Assembly (NCBI GenBank): GCA_020726505.1
Contig: JAHLEZ010000006.1
Coordinates: forward strand, 1,798,001-1,862,000
Direction of reading: 5' to 3'
DNA: 64,000 nucleotides
Source: Leptodontidium sp. MPI-SDFR-AT-0119
Lineage: Eukaryota > Ascomycota > Leotiomycetes > Helotiales > Leptodontidiaceae
Under the pieces are notes generated by a model, which did not search any database, was not told the DNA's origin, and saw only the letters and a program-made list of their open reading frames with translations. Positions 10,261-20,753 of the stretch are shown here, in pieces (the first letter of the stretch is position 1; each line of letters starts with the position of its first letter). Made by a program: the position numbers and the translations under genes.

Positions 10261-12253
10261 TCAGTTCCCCAGCCTGCGAACAATATCCGAGAAAATCGCA
10301 TCTTTCCGTGCAACATCCTCCGCATTCCCTCTATCCTTGAATACCTCATCCATCTCCTCCAAAGTCCTACCATTAGTCTCCGGTACAAAGAAGAAGGTCC
10401 AGATGCCAGAGCCAAGACAGAACGCTGCGAAGAAGACGTAAGCTCCGAATCCGGTCTTCTGTACCAAGGGTGGAGTGATGAGTCCGATGATGAAGTTGTT
10501 AAGCCAGTCTAGTGTGCGTCGTTAAAATTTTGGTTTTGACATAATGGGACTAGTGGTGGTGACTTACTCGAGCATGTAGAGATCGCTACACCCTTTGCTC
10601 TCAACGAAGATGGGAAAATCTCAGAGGGCATAGCCCATGGAACAGGACCCCAACTAGCACCGAAAGAGATCATGTAGAAGAGCAAGAATGCAACACTGGT
10701 CCAGCCCTCAGGTCGGTGAGAAGGCCAGTTGTCTGAGTACTTTCCTACCAGGATAGAGATGATGAAGTGGGAGATGAACATGCCAGCGCTACCACAAAGG
10801 AGAATCGAGCGGCGACCGAATCGATCGAGAGTCCACAGACTAGAGAGAACTCCGACCATTTGGGTAATATTGAGAACACCAGACATTGTGAGCCGCATTT
10901 CGTAGTCAAGACCCATAGTACTATCTACTGTTAGCTTTGCAACATATTGTTGGGTTGGGGTGCTGAAGCCGGTGACAGCTCGAGCGCGACATACCCAAAG
11001 AGTGTAGGAGAGTAGTAAATCAAAGCATTGATGCCAACAAATTGCTGGAAGAACATAAGACCTGCACCGATGTGTGTTCTTCTCCAGCAGCCGGGCTTCA
11101 AGCAGTCTGTCCAAGAGACGATTTCCAACTTAAGTCGATTGACCTTTGTTCGATTTCTCACCAGCAAAGGGTGCCGTTCTTCGAGCACCTGATGTTGAAA
11201 GGTAGATTCGGCCAGAATATCCATCCATTCCCCTCGGACCCGAATATCTGAAGTGGGCAGCTCCCTGAGTTTTCCGAGAACGGTCAAGGCTTCTTCTTCT
11301 CGTCCCTTGGAGGCTAGCCATCTCGGAGAGAAGGGGAGGAAGAAGAATGTGCCGAATCCGAGGACGAGGCCTGGGAGGATCTGGAGAAGGAATGGCAGTT
11401 GCCATGACCAGTTGCCGGGAATAAATCGTGTGCCGTAGGTGACCCACTTCAAGTATGTCAGACATGTCGCCCAAACTCTCATGACCTGGGATATGCTTAC
11501 GAATGAGACGATAATGCCCGCCACAATACTGAACTGTTCGAAAACCAGCAGTGTTCCTCGAATCTGAGGTGGTGAAATCTCTGCAATGTACAAAGGAACA
11601 ACCATCGATAACCTGAGCGCGGAATTCAGTATTAGGTATCAGACTAGTGGGAAAGGGGTAAATTACATTCCGATGCCCACTCCTCCAACAAAACGTCCAA
11701 CGACAAGCATCGCGTAATTGATAGCTGCCGTCTGAAGCACGGAGCCGATTGTGAATATCACCACAGCAACCATGATAGAGAATTTTCGAGAGATCCAGTC
11801 TGCGATCCAACCTTGGTTCAAAGCACCTGCAAGCCAGTCAGCATTCGTCTTCTGGAGAGTACAATGTGATCCTACCGAGCAATGCTCCCAACTCGATCAT
11901 GCCAGTCATCAACCCCTTGTAGAATCCGGCTCCAGCAGCGGCTTCTGACACTTCTGGGAAGCGCTCGAGGAACTGCGGCATAACGAGTGTGACAGAGATA
12001 ACTCCCTGGCTAAAAGCTGTTAGATTTCTGTAATAAAGTTCTCCGGTGATTGGATTACTCACTCATAACCAAAGAGCAAACCTCCAAGAGCCGAAAAGGC
12101 TGCGCAGAGTGCTACGTAGCGAGAACCGACGACACCTCGAAATCCAGAGGGTCCGTATGGCTCCAAGGCCATACGAGACGAGATGGCGTTCTCATCCTGA
12201 TCTGCGAGTCCTTTCTCGATGGTCTTACTGGTGGCGGATTCTTGTCGCCCCAT
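10261..12253 (-). CDS. MFS sugar-type transporter
   Basis: Starts at the ATG at 12253 and stops at 10261. Five or so short introns can be placed (for example the one joining GGLLFGY to DQGVISVTLV, and the one joining GIIVSF to WVTYGTRFIPGNW). The product has the hallmarks of the fungal sugar-porter family: the first helix ending FGYDQGV, the loop motif VGRFVGGVGIGM, PLYIAEISPPQIRGTL after helix 4, QQFVGINALIYYSP at helix 7, the loop DRFGRRSILL, and the C-terminal signature VPETNGRTLEEMDEVF. It acts as a plasma-membrane proton symporter or facilitator in this family. The exact substrate (hexose, disaccharide, polyol or quinate) is not determined. It is divergent from a Zn2Cys6 regulator with a near-palindrome between them, which suggests pathway-specific control. 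Confidence 0.9.
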
Positions 12254-13056
12254 GATGGACGATTGAAGAGGACAATATTTTCAATGAGTTCTTGGATTGA
12301 AGTGAGGAGGATATGAATGGCAATTTCCAGCCTTCTCTGTCATGTTGCAATTCTGGGGATATCTTCCGACATTTATAGAAAACCTGGGGGAAGAAGTCAA
12401 GGTACCCCATCCGATACTCAACGTCCAATGGGCCGATCCAGATTTGACCTGAACGCTAGTCATGATCGGTCTAGGAGGGACATGTTTGAGAAGAACCTGG
12501 AGTCCCGATGGTATGGAGCTGTGTGCGAGTGTGAGTCTGGGGCCCCGCCCCTCCCCGGGCATCTAATCTTCTTGGCCTGATCGTTGTTCAGTTGAAGAAA
12601 GCCAGAGATATTAGGTTTGCCGAGCCACCTGCAACGACAAGAGAATTAATAGTGGGTGTTGACCACCCCTATCATCGCTCGTATCGAATGGGTGAGATAG
12701 TGGGTAGTCAACACCTACTATTATGTGGCAGGCGGGTCCGGAAATTGTTTCCCTCGACATCCATATGCGCAGGGTTCCAAGTCTTCTGGGTGAACTTTTC
12801 CTCCAATGAAATTCCTCCGGAGAGAGGGAGAGAGAGGGAGAAGGATCAGCACAGGGAGCTCGTAAATATTTACCCCGCAATTCACACGATCCCACTATCG
12901 AGGCGAAATCTCCCATTCTGATCATAAAGTTAAGAATTTCCGCTCCCCATCTTTTCACCAGCTCAAATTCCCGACACACTGCCCACTCTAAGAATTCTCG
13001 GCCATCTCAGCTCGCCCGGACACAAGGCCGCACTGATACCGAATCAGAAGTGGATC
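12254..13056. promoter_or_regulatory. Divergent promoter of transporter and Zn2Cys6 factor
   Basis: Holds both promoters. Apart from the inverted repeat at 12648-12722 it contains several CCGGA/TCCGGA words (for example near 12738 and 12816) of the kind bound by Zn2Cys6 factors, and a purine-rich AGAGAGGGAG run near 12822-12842. I see no open frame worth calling. Confidence 0.5.
12648..12722. promoter_or_regulatory. 19-bp inverted repeat, candidate operator
   Basis: The left arm at 12648-12666 (AATAGTGGGTGTTGACCAC) is the reverse complement of the right arm at 12704-12722 at 17 of 19 positions, with a 37-bp spacer. It lies near the middle of the divergent promoter. Such a long interrupted palindrome is unlikely by chance. 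A dimeric activator, possibly the adjacent Zn2Cys6 protein, is the natural candidate ligand (inference). Confidence 0.55.
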
Positions 13057-15240
13057 ATGGCTGCACAGTCTCGCAAGAAGAACGGCTGTACTGTAAGTTC
13101 TGTATATCCTACGAGTGTTAAGCTATTAGTCACTGGCATCTGACAGCTTTCCAAAACTTAGTCCTGTCGTAGGCGGCATCTAAAATGTACGTTTTTGGTG
13201 CGGTTCCCTTCCGCGGCCCAGATTCATGGTTAAGCGATAATCGGTACAGCAATAACAACACTTTGTTCTTACGAGTGGTGATGCCTTCTAAGACAGACAT
13301 CACAGCGACTCAAATCGGCCGATAATCTTGCTGACCGGATTCTAGGTGATAATCTAGAACCAAGCTGCGCCAACTGTGTTGCTGCGAATCTCGAATGCGC
13401 TCGACTCCTCAACGTCCGCTTCCGCCATGTGACGGAGTGAGTAGCTGACCTGCAAATCTATTCAATTTTTTTTTTAAAAAAAAGCTACCATCTAACTGGC
13501 GAGAACAAGCGTCGGCCCATCATACCGGGAGCAGAAGTGGGTAAAGACTGCTGGTCGAAATCGTAAGTGCTGCCCAACAGTTCCATTACTTGAGGACCTG
13601 TCACTTACGGACTTGAGATAGACCTCTTCGTAGACGAATCCCCTTTCTTGCGGACAATTTACAATTCAGATGAAGGACAGTCCCCAGGGATAGTGTTTGC
13701 AGACCCACCACATATCTATCCACAAAGCAATGCACAACTGTCAACGACGCCATCAACAGGCCCACCCCCTATCACTTCTCCATACCCAGTCACAGACTCA
13801 GCTCCTGGAAGTGCCTGTACTGGGCCATACTCAATCTCCGTACTTCGGCCACTGTCAGAGATCCCCCTCGGATCGAATGTCAGCCTCGCCACAAAAGCCG
13901 AGCCCGAAGGAGGAATCGCATTCCCTCTCAGACAAGAACCCGAAGTTCGGCTAATGAAATACTATATCGACTACATGTGTCACTGGTTCGACCTCTGCGA
14001 TACAAGAGGAAATCATTTTGGACAAGAATTGCCTAGGAGAGCCATCGAATCACCTACACTTTTGAATGCCATATTCGCTGTTTCTTCGCGGCATTTGAGT
14101 GTCATCGGTCAGTTTGATCAGTATGCTTCAGATCGATATCATCAAGATTGTTTAAAGCATTTGAGGAATATTCCAATTAATGATCCGGCGCTTATTAAGG
14201 ATGACTTGCTTGCTGCTACGATTCTTCTCCGCACTCTGGAAGAGTTAGATGGTATCTGTCCCCTTTCAGTGCGTGAAATATCGAGGGCTTTATCCCTCGT
14301 CACTCTCCCCAAAATGTATGTTAATCATTTCTTATACAGTTCCTCTCGTCGGCGAAGACTATCAAGGTCATCTCCTCGGAATCCAAATCTTTATGAACGC
14401 TCAAGACCCTTCAATACCCGCAAGTGGTCTCCGACAAGCATCATTCTGGATCGGTCTCCGACAAGATATATATATGGCCTTCGTAAATCAACGTCCGCTA
14501 AAAACCAAACTTGACCACAGCTTCATCGACCGATCATTCACACCAGCCGACGACGATACCTGGGCAAAGCGAATATTGATTAACACCGCAGAAATCGAGA
14601 ACTTTTGTTTTAGCGACAACGAGCAGCCTGTTAGCACATATCGTAGATTGAAGGAATACGATGAACGATGGCTGGAGTCTAGGCCATTGTCTTGGCTTCC
14701 GCTGTCGTATCGGGCACCGAATGAGGCGTGTGGAGAGGTGTTTCCCGAGATTTGGTACATGAACCATGCTGTTGGTACGCTAAGCCATCCCCAACGCCGG
14801 TGGAAGCCAAACTAAAATTAAAAAATGCGACTTAGTGATTGGAATCGTCCATAGTATTATTGGCCGAGTACTACTCATGTGTTACAATCCTACACTGCCA
14901 CGCATTGGTCCAACTCACAGGAATGCTCTTGAAGAAGTAGAAGTAAGTAATCTTCCGCTCTTGCCCCACTAACAGCACATGAAGATTAACAACACTGCAG
15001 GAAGAAATAAGAAAGCAAATACGCGAGTTATGCGGAACGGCACTTTCCAACCGGCGGACCATCCCCGCTCTATTTACAGCATGTATGGGAGTAACAATGT
15101 GCGGGGATCGTTTTTCCGATCGGGGTGAGCAGGAGGCTCTGTTGAATGTCCTTGTTGTCACTGAGGAAGACCATGCATGGCCAACTTTTGCTGCGCAAAT
15201 GCACTTGAAACGGGCTTGGGGTTGGAGTGTAGATGCTTAG
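13057..15240 (+). CDS. Zn2Cys6 transcription factor with fungal_trans_2-type domain
   Basis: Begins at the ATG at 13057. The DNA-binding cluster is split by two early introns and reads NGCTSCRRRHLKCDNLEPSC then ANCVAANLEC, giving C-x2-C-x6-C-x6-C-x2-C and a final C, the full binuclear cluster. Further introns precede the linker and the large C-terminal region. That region contains blocks typical of the fungal-specific TF domain (PF11951 type): VRLMKYYIDYMCHWFDLCD, SPTLLNAIFAVSSRHLS, YHQDCLKHLRN and LLAATILLRTLEELD. It ends at TAG 15238-15240. All introns are 50-160 bp with regular ends, and the frame is intact throughout. Nuclear regulator; its target is probably the divergent transporter (inference from position). 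Confidence 0.88.
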
Positions 15241-15596
15241 ATAATATGTATGCGTTTCAACAAATTGGCAAGTAAGTATATACTTATTGTACATGTATGT
15301 ACATACGCGACGAATAATTACCCGTGGGCAGTAGTGGTCAGAGGGCTGAATACCTGTCCTTTGCTTCACTTTTTGACCTTTTACTCTTCTGAAGAAAGGT
15401 CCCCAGTGATCTGCACATCACGCGTACCAAAAGGCTCCAGCTTGAAAATTCGAAACATTTGATTGAACAGGTGAGCATGCAAGAGAGCACAACCTTGCAA
15501 ACCTACTTCGTATCATGGATAAATAATGTACAATTCTAGTCCGTGCATAGACCCATGAAAGCTAGATACTTGGCAATGCTGCTTTACTTGATCCCC
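15241..15596. other. Spacer between TF and transposon relic
   Basis: No gene seen. It would contain the left end of the transposon at 15597, but I could not find a terminal inverted repeat here matching the right flank. Confidence 0.4.
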
Positions 15597-16652
15597 CTAG
15601 TATTTTGTATGTCCTCCTTCAGCTGCAATCACTGCTTTACATCTCTCTGGCATCTCCCGGATCAACTCTCTAATCCTTTCAATTGTTATTGATTCCCACG
15701 CCTCTATTACAGCTTCCCGTAATCTCTTATACGACTTATGAACCTCTGGGTATTTTGCCTTAATATAATCCTTCATATCATCCCAAATAGTCTCAATAGG
15801 ATTCAAATCAGGAGAATTCGCAGGCCAAAAGATAGGAGTAATCCCAATTGCTTCAAACACCGATTGTGTATACTTAGAAGCGTGCCCTTTAGCATTATCT
15901 TGTTGAAATTGAAGCTCGGGATACTGCTGTAAGATCTCTTGAACCTTCGGGATAATAATTCCTGAATACGAACCTTCATTAATCGTCTCCTAATCCTTCT
16001 CCCAAAACAACCCCTTATGCCGGCCGTATTTCCCTGATATCGTCCCCCAAAACATCCATCCGATCTTCCTTTGGTATCGATCTACTACGCAATTATCGTG
16101 GAAAAGTTCTTCTTCCCTTATCTTTCGGGTAATCCAATCCTTCGTATGTTTCCCTGGTTGTACCCAAGTTTCGTCACTCCAACAGATCGAAAACCACTGT
16201 TCTTCAGTCCAATCCTCGTGTTCAATAGCCCATTGCAATCGTTGAACCTTATTTGTATACGTAAGGACTGGTTTTCGGCGTGCAATTCGGCGGACGAAGC
16301 CTTCCTTCTTGAATGCGGTACGAATTGCGTGAAGACCGACATCCCACTTAAAGATTGAAGGAATATCAGCCCATTGAACTCGACGATTCGCTTTTGAGGC
16401 AGTAATCCATTGGATAAGACGCTTTCGTTGTGGCGTATTTAGGTAAGCTTTACAGCCGCGGCGGTGGTGTTGAGGTGTCAATCGAGTGGCTAATGCGTAT
16501 TAGACCTGACGGCGAGTGAGATTTAATTGAAGGGCAATCTGATCTTGAGTCCAACCTGCCTTAAAGTAGAGCGTTTGACAGCGTAATCGTTCATCCCGAG
16601 AGGTTTGTTTCGTTGGGGTTTTTGGCGTAGGTACACTCAATGAAGATTCCAT
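15597..16652 (-). mobile_element. Tc1/mariner-type transposase relic (DDE_3)
   Basis: Reading down from the ATG at 16652, a 352-codon frame encodes a fungal Tc1/mariner transposase. It has an N-terminal helix-turn-helix (TQDQIALQLNLTRRQV), then CWSDETWVQPGKH, then QFQQDNAKGHASKYTQS and SPDLNPIETIWDDMK, which supply the D, D and E of the catalytic triad. Two in-frame stops break it: TAA at 16500-16502 (expected CAA) and TAG at 15990-15992 in WEKD-stop-ETINEG, where related proteins keep Trp. Both fit single C:G to T:A transitions. The rest of the frame is intact, so decay is recent. I could not identify matched terminal inverted repeats; the left end may be truncated. Confidence 0.88.
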
Positions 16653-17342
16653 GATGAAAGTGGTGAATTCTGGCCGGAAAAGCGGCGAGTTGACATAGGT
16701 TTATCATTGGGTGGTACCCCCTGTACGAACCCCTGTCTAGCAGAAACCTCTAGAACTAACTCGAATGCAAAATGTACAATATTTCGGGCATGTACGAAGT
16801 AGAATCATGAAGAAGGAAGGAAATTCCAGCTGCCAAGGGCACCCCAGAAATTTGAGACTAGAAGTGCCGTAGAAGCAGCTCGTAAGCGTGAAGAAGCAGA
16901 CCACGAGACGCGGGACGGGGTTGCAGGGGCGAGCACGTTCACTTCTTCTATGGGCGGTGGGTCAACAACTTCTCGCTTAGTCGGACTTTCCTTACCAGCC
17001 CTTTCAAGCAAGTATTTCCGGGCGATCCTAGATCCACTTCTCCAGCTTGGCTCCGAGGAACGTTTGTTTACTCTGTACATGCTTGATTCAAACTCTACTG
17101 TCCATGCGAAATGATGCGGTTAATCCACATCTCTAGACTCTACGCCTTTTCTAGCACGGTGTCTTGACATGTGTCAAGGAGTTTGCCAGATGAAAACTGA
17201 GATGGCTTGATATAAAGATGGCTGGCTGTCTTCTTCAACGATGGCTTGACTTGCCATACCTATCTCAACCCAAAGACATTCCATTTTCAGCTTCCCGCAT
17301 CACGCCTTCTTTCCTCTTTCACGTCTCATACCCAACTTCACA
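16653..17342. other. Intergenic; transposon right flank and dehydrogenase promoter
   Basis: Near 16711-16735 the sequence GTACCCCCTGTACGAACCCCTG resembles the end of a Tc1-type element but has no partner on the left. A 91-codon minus-strand frame (16805-17080) has no recognisable domain. From 17200 the region is promoter-like for the dehydrogenase at 17343. Confidence 0.35.
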
Positions 17343-18643
17343 ATGAGCCCTCCCCCCAGACTCCGCGTCGGCTGCGCAGGATTAGGCCGCATGGGAAAGC
17401 GCCATGCCCTCAACTTCCTGGAGAAAGTGACACGTGCAGAGCTTGTAGCAGCATTCACACCCGACAATGCTGAGATTGCATGGGCACAGACACATCTGGA
17501 GCCTTTTGGAGTCAAGCTCTATAAGGACTATGATGAAATGCTGAAGCAGGAAGGGTTACAGGCGGTGGTTATCGGTGAGTACTGTTGTCTTGAAAAGGGC
17601 TGGAATTGAATTGGGTGTGAGGTGAAGATGGCAGCTGACCGTGTGATTTTGGAATGTAGCAACTGTGACAACTGTACACGTCGAGCAAGCCATCAAGGCT
17701 ATAAATGCTAACAAACACGTGTTATGCGAAAAACCCCTCTCGACAAGCGAGAGCGTGGTAAGTCCTGTCCCGCTCAAAGATTCTGCCATTAATATCGCAT
17801 GAACTGACTGAATTTTCGGCAGTCTCAAAGCGTAGTCACAGCAGCGGCGAAGAAACCACATCTCAAAGTCATGTGCGGCTTCTCCCGACGCTTCGACGCC
17901 TCCTATCGTGATGCCATGGAAAAAATGGAATCCGGCATAATTGGCCGTCCGTCAATTTTCAGAAGTCAGACTTGCGATATGTTAGACCCGTCGGGGTTCT
18001 TCGTCGCTTATGCTCAATTTTCTGGCGGAATTTTCGTCGACTGTAAGCCAAGTCCTCATTAACCAACATTTCATTGCCGTTCACAATACGTGGCTACAAG
18101 GACTGATCTAATAAATCCCCAGGCTCCATCCACGACATCGATCTCGCCCTCTGGTTCTTCGGTCAAGACAGCCAAGTTAAAAGCGTGGTATCCAGCGGCA
18201 TAACCGCCGTTCAACCCGGTCTACGCGAACACAATGACCGCGACAACGCCGTCGGAATAATCGAATTCTACGGCGGCAAAATCGCCTACATCTTCTGCTC
18301 ACGCATGATGGCCGCCGGCCAAGAAGACTCCACCGAGATCATCGGCACAGAGGGCAAGCTGACAGTTAACACGCAACCGATCTCAAATCTCGTCAATATC
18401 TATGAGCCCGGTGGCATTCGCAGGGAGATCCCGCAGAATTATTATGGGAGGTTCAAGGAGGCGTTTGAGAGGGAGGCGAAGGAATTCGCAGATTGTTGTT
18501 TGGATGATGCGAGGCTGCCGATGAAGTTGTCGGGCGCCGTGCAGGCTGTTAAGATTGGGTGTGCGTTGCAGGAGGCTATGATTTCGGGGAAGAAGATTTG
18601 GTTTGATAGTACTGGGATTAGGGTGGAGAGAGCTCAGATATAG
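17343..18643 (+). CDS. Gfo/Idh/MocA-family NAD(P)-dependent dehydrogenase
   Basis: Starts at the ATG at 17343 (MSPPPRLRVGCAGLGRMGKR). The N-terminal Rossmann fold has the dinucleotide loop GCAGLGRMG, followed by TTVHVEQAIKAINANKHV and the family's EKP motif (LCEKPLSTSES), which places the catalytic lysine. The second half contains GFSRRFDASY and the catalytic-histidine region CSIHDIDLALWFFG, then DNAVGIIEFYGGKIAYI. Three introns (near 17574-17659, 17758-17822 and 18043-18121) restore one continuous frame of about 350 residues, the normal length. The closest functional type is inositol 2-dehydrogenase/dimeric sugar dehydrogenase; the sugar substrate cannot be decided. Cytosolic, with no signal peptide. 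It stands alone between a transposon relic and a pseudogene remnant. Confidence 0.88.
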
Positions 18644-18954
18644 AGAGCCGGATGAAGAATGCAATGATGCATCAAACAGAGGTGTACAAAATAGGGAATA
18701 CCCTTAGTTCGGGCTTGACTTGAGATGTTCACACCCTTTCTCCTTCGCGAAGCGAGGGTGTAGGGTGTAAGGCGCAAAGGAGGCGAATCATGGGATATAC
18801 ATGAGAATTGATTTCAAGATATGCAAAGTTTTGACAACGATCTCACGAACCACAACCAGCAGAGAAGGTGTTACAATGACCGGACATCAAGACAGACCCG
18901 GCAGATACGGAGGCAAAAGTACTGTTGACGGCTGATGGTGCAACTCTAATTGAC

Positions 18955-19330
18955 TACAAAACACAGTCCTGGTGTAAGTATCGAACATTCACACTGAGTA
19001 GTACTCTCACAGCACCATATGGCTGGGACAAGTAATCTTCTCAAATCTGCTGAGCACATGGAATCATGTTGGGGGTTGCATAACTTCAGCATTGCTAAGG
19101 GCAGCACATCAAAGAGGCCAGCATCGCCGAGAACTTTCTTGTTCTTAGATGGCAGAGCGAGGTTCTTGAGGAAGCTGATCGCGGCATGGAGCTATTACAA
19201 GTCTGTTCTATCGAGGAGCCAATCGTCAGCAACATCGCTTCATCACACCGACTCATATTTCTCTAATACTTATGGTTGCACAGCCTCGTCCAAAGAGCTT
19301 CTTGAGTACTAAAGATAACGCGATATCTTT
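18955..19330 (-). pseudogene. Armadillo-repeat (Rap1GDS-like) gene relic
   Basis: On the minus strand the block HAAISFLKNLALPSKNKKV followed by LGDAGLFDVLPLAMLKL matches the look of an armadillo repeat from the fungal Rap1 GDP-dissociation-stimulator-like family, where a helix HAAxxxLRNLAxP is followed by NKxxLGxAGxxxxL. The sequence continues PQHDSMCSADLRRLLV and then runs into a stop near 18957. Upstream the same frame hits a stop immediately before the block, and the flanking frames are full of stops. No full gene is present in the window. It is an isolated, decayed exon-sized fragment; family assignment is by pattern. Confidence 0.5.
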
Positions 19331-20109
19331 ATGGAATTGCTCAAGGTTGACCATCTTTGCATATCTTCCAGGCAAGCCACTGTGCTGCATGTTTACATCG
19401 GCAACTCTTGTCACCGGCGTCGGACAGCCTTACGTGTCTTAAATACGTTCTGAACAGAGCCTTGCCCGAATGAGGTTGGAGATGTCAGATTCACGTGTCA
19501 AAGGCTTCAATGATGTAGCTTCGAGTAGAAAGTACTCGAAACGATGTATTTCTCATTCCCCTCAAAGTGTAGGCCTCTGATGGAACCAAGTTTGTTGATC
19601 ATACTTTGATTTTAAGACTTGACAAAGATCTTTCTCAAGTTGAGTATTTTTTCTACTAAAGTCAGACTCAACTCCAAATATATATATATTTCGCTCGTTC
19701 CGTTTTAGTGTTTGGATGTGAGCAGCTGCCGCTTTAACCTCAGTCGAGGATGAGCATTCCTGAGCACGACCTGAGCTCGGCCTGAGCATGCCCAACTAAT
19801 CTTACACCCTTTTATCCCAGAATTGCGCCGCTATGTGATTCTGCCTTGCCGGAATTTACATGAGTCTCCCAGTACCCCAGCCCTTAGTGTGATTCCTTAG
19901 ATGCGGCATCGATACTGCATAAATCACTAAGAGAGCGAGGCAGAATTATACCAGCTACAAGTTCACTATTAAAGGTAGATGTAAAGGTTTAGAATATATA
20001 CCGAGGGTAGGGCTCTACCTATGCCCGGCTTTCCCTTTCTTTATATTAAGTGAGGGGTAATATGAGCCTTAGTACAATCCCTTCCTTGATCCAAACTCGC
20101 GACTTTATA

Positions 20110-20219
20110 GACACGCTGCTGTCAGGAATACGCTTAGACACGTGACTGCACTGAAGACGCATAAGCAGGTCCCTGTAGCAACAGCCTGAAGCGAAGTGTA
20201 ATCCTGGCAGCAGCGTGTC
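20110..20219. repeat. Inverted repeat, 18-bp arms
   Basis: Arms 20110-20127 (GACACGCTGCTGTCAGGA) and 20202-20219 are reverse complements with one mismatch, separated by 74 bp. Partial similarity continues outward. Together they could fold into a hairpin. It may be part of a miniature transposon or an LTR. Confidence 0.7.
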
Positions 20220-20753
20220 GATAGTCACCAGGCGCCAGCCGTTCCAGGCCCACCACTCTATCTAGCCTTGCTGACCCTTCTGAGTCGGTCAGTTAGTCCG
20301 CAAGCGGTAGGCTTAAGGCAGATTGAGGTATTGGATTTTGCAGGCGCTTAGCTGGACTCCCTTGAGTATGAGAATAATCTGCCTAGAAGGGAAGCGCTTA
20401 GCTCGTGTAGTTAGACCGTACTGTCCGCTGGAAAACCAACGAGACTAACTTAAAGGCCGGCCGAGTCACGAGAAGAAAACAATCAAGACAGAGTTATTAA
20501 CACGATTAACCAGAGCTAGTGTCTCTCTCTGCCTTGTATTACCCGAGCTCCTGGACAAGGTAGGCAGGGCTGCTAGGCACGTTTAGCCACAGCCTTCAGC
20601 TCGCCAAGACGGACCCGCCGTCCTGCATACTTTTGCACGCACAGCCTCATCTCTCCCCGTCAGACCAAAAGCAACATGACTTCCTCGCAATTTCAGCCTT
20701 TTCCATTCCATAGTCTTCTTAATCATTGTGTGAAGTAATAGAGCTTCGAGCCA

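Larger units (their letters stand above)
18644..20753. other. 2.1-kb gene-poor tract with relics
   Basis: Contains a small hairpin-forming sequence after the dehydrogenase (near 18730-18768, around TTCGCGAA), the armadillo-type relic at 18955-19330, a triple CCTGAGC word at 19757-19786, and a stretch from about 19830 to 20580 whose composition and hairpin resemble a decayed solo LTR or small transposon. No intact gene seen. Confidence 0.45.

Noticed and set aside
13190..13345. Long intron in the Zn2Cys6 cluster taken as evidence of a broken gene
   Set aside because: Splicing at TCTAG completes the HLKCDN junction perfectly; intron length is unusual but acceptable.
15500..16740. Terminal inverted repeats of the Tc1 element
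   Set aside because: The right flank has a TIR-like GTACGAACCCCTG, but no matching sequence was found on the left.
16805..17080. 91-codon minus-strand open frame near the transposon
   Set aside because: No recognisable motif and no homologous look; insufficient support.
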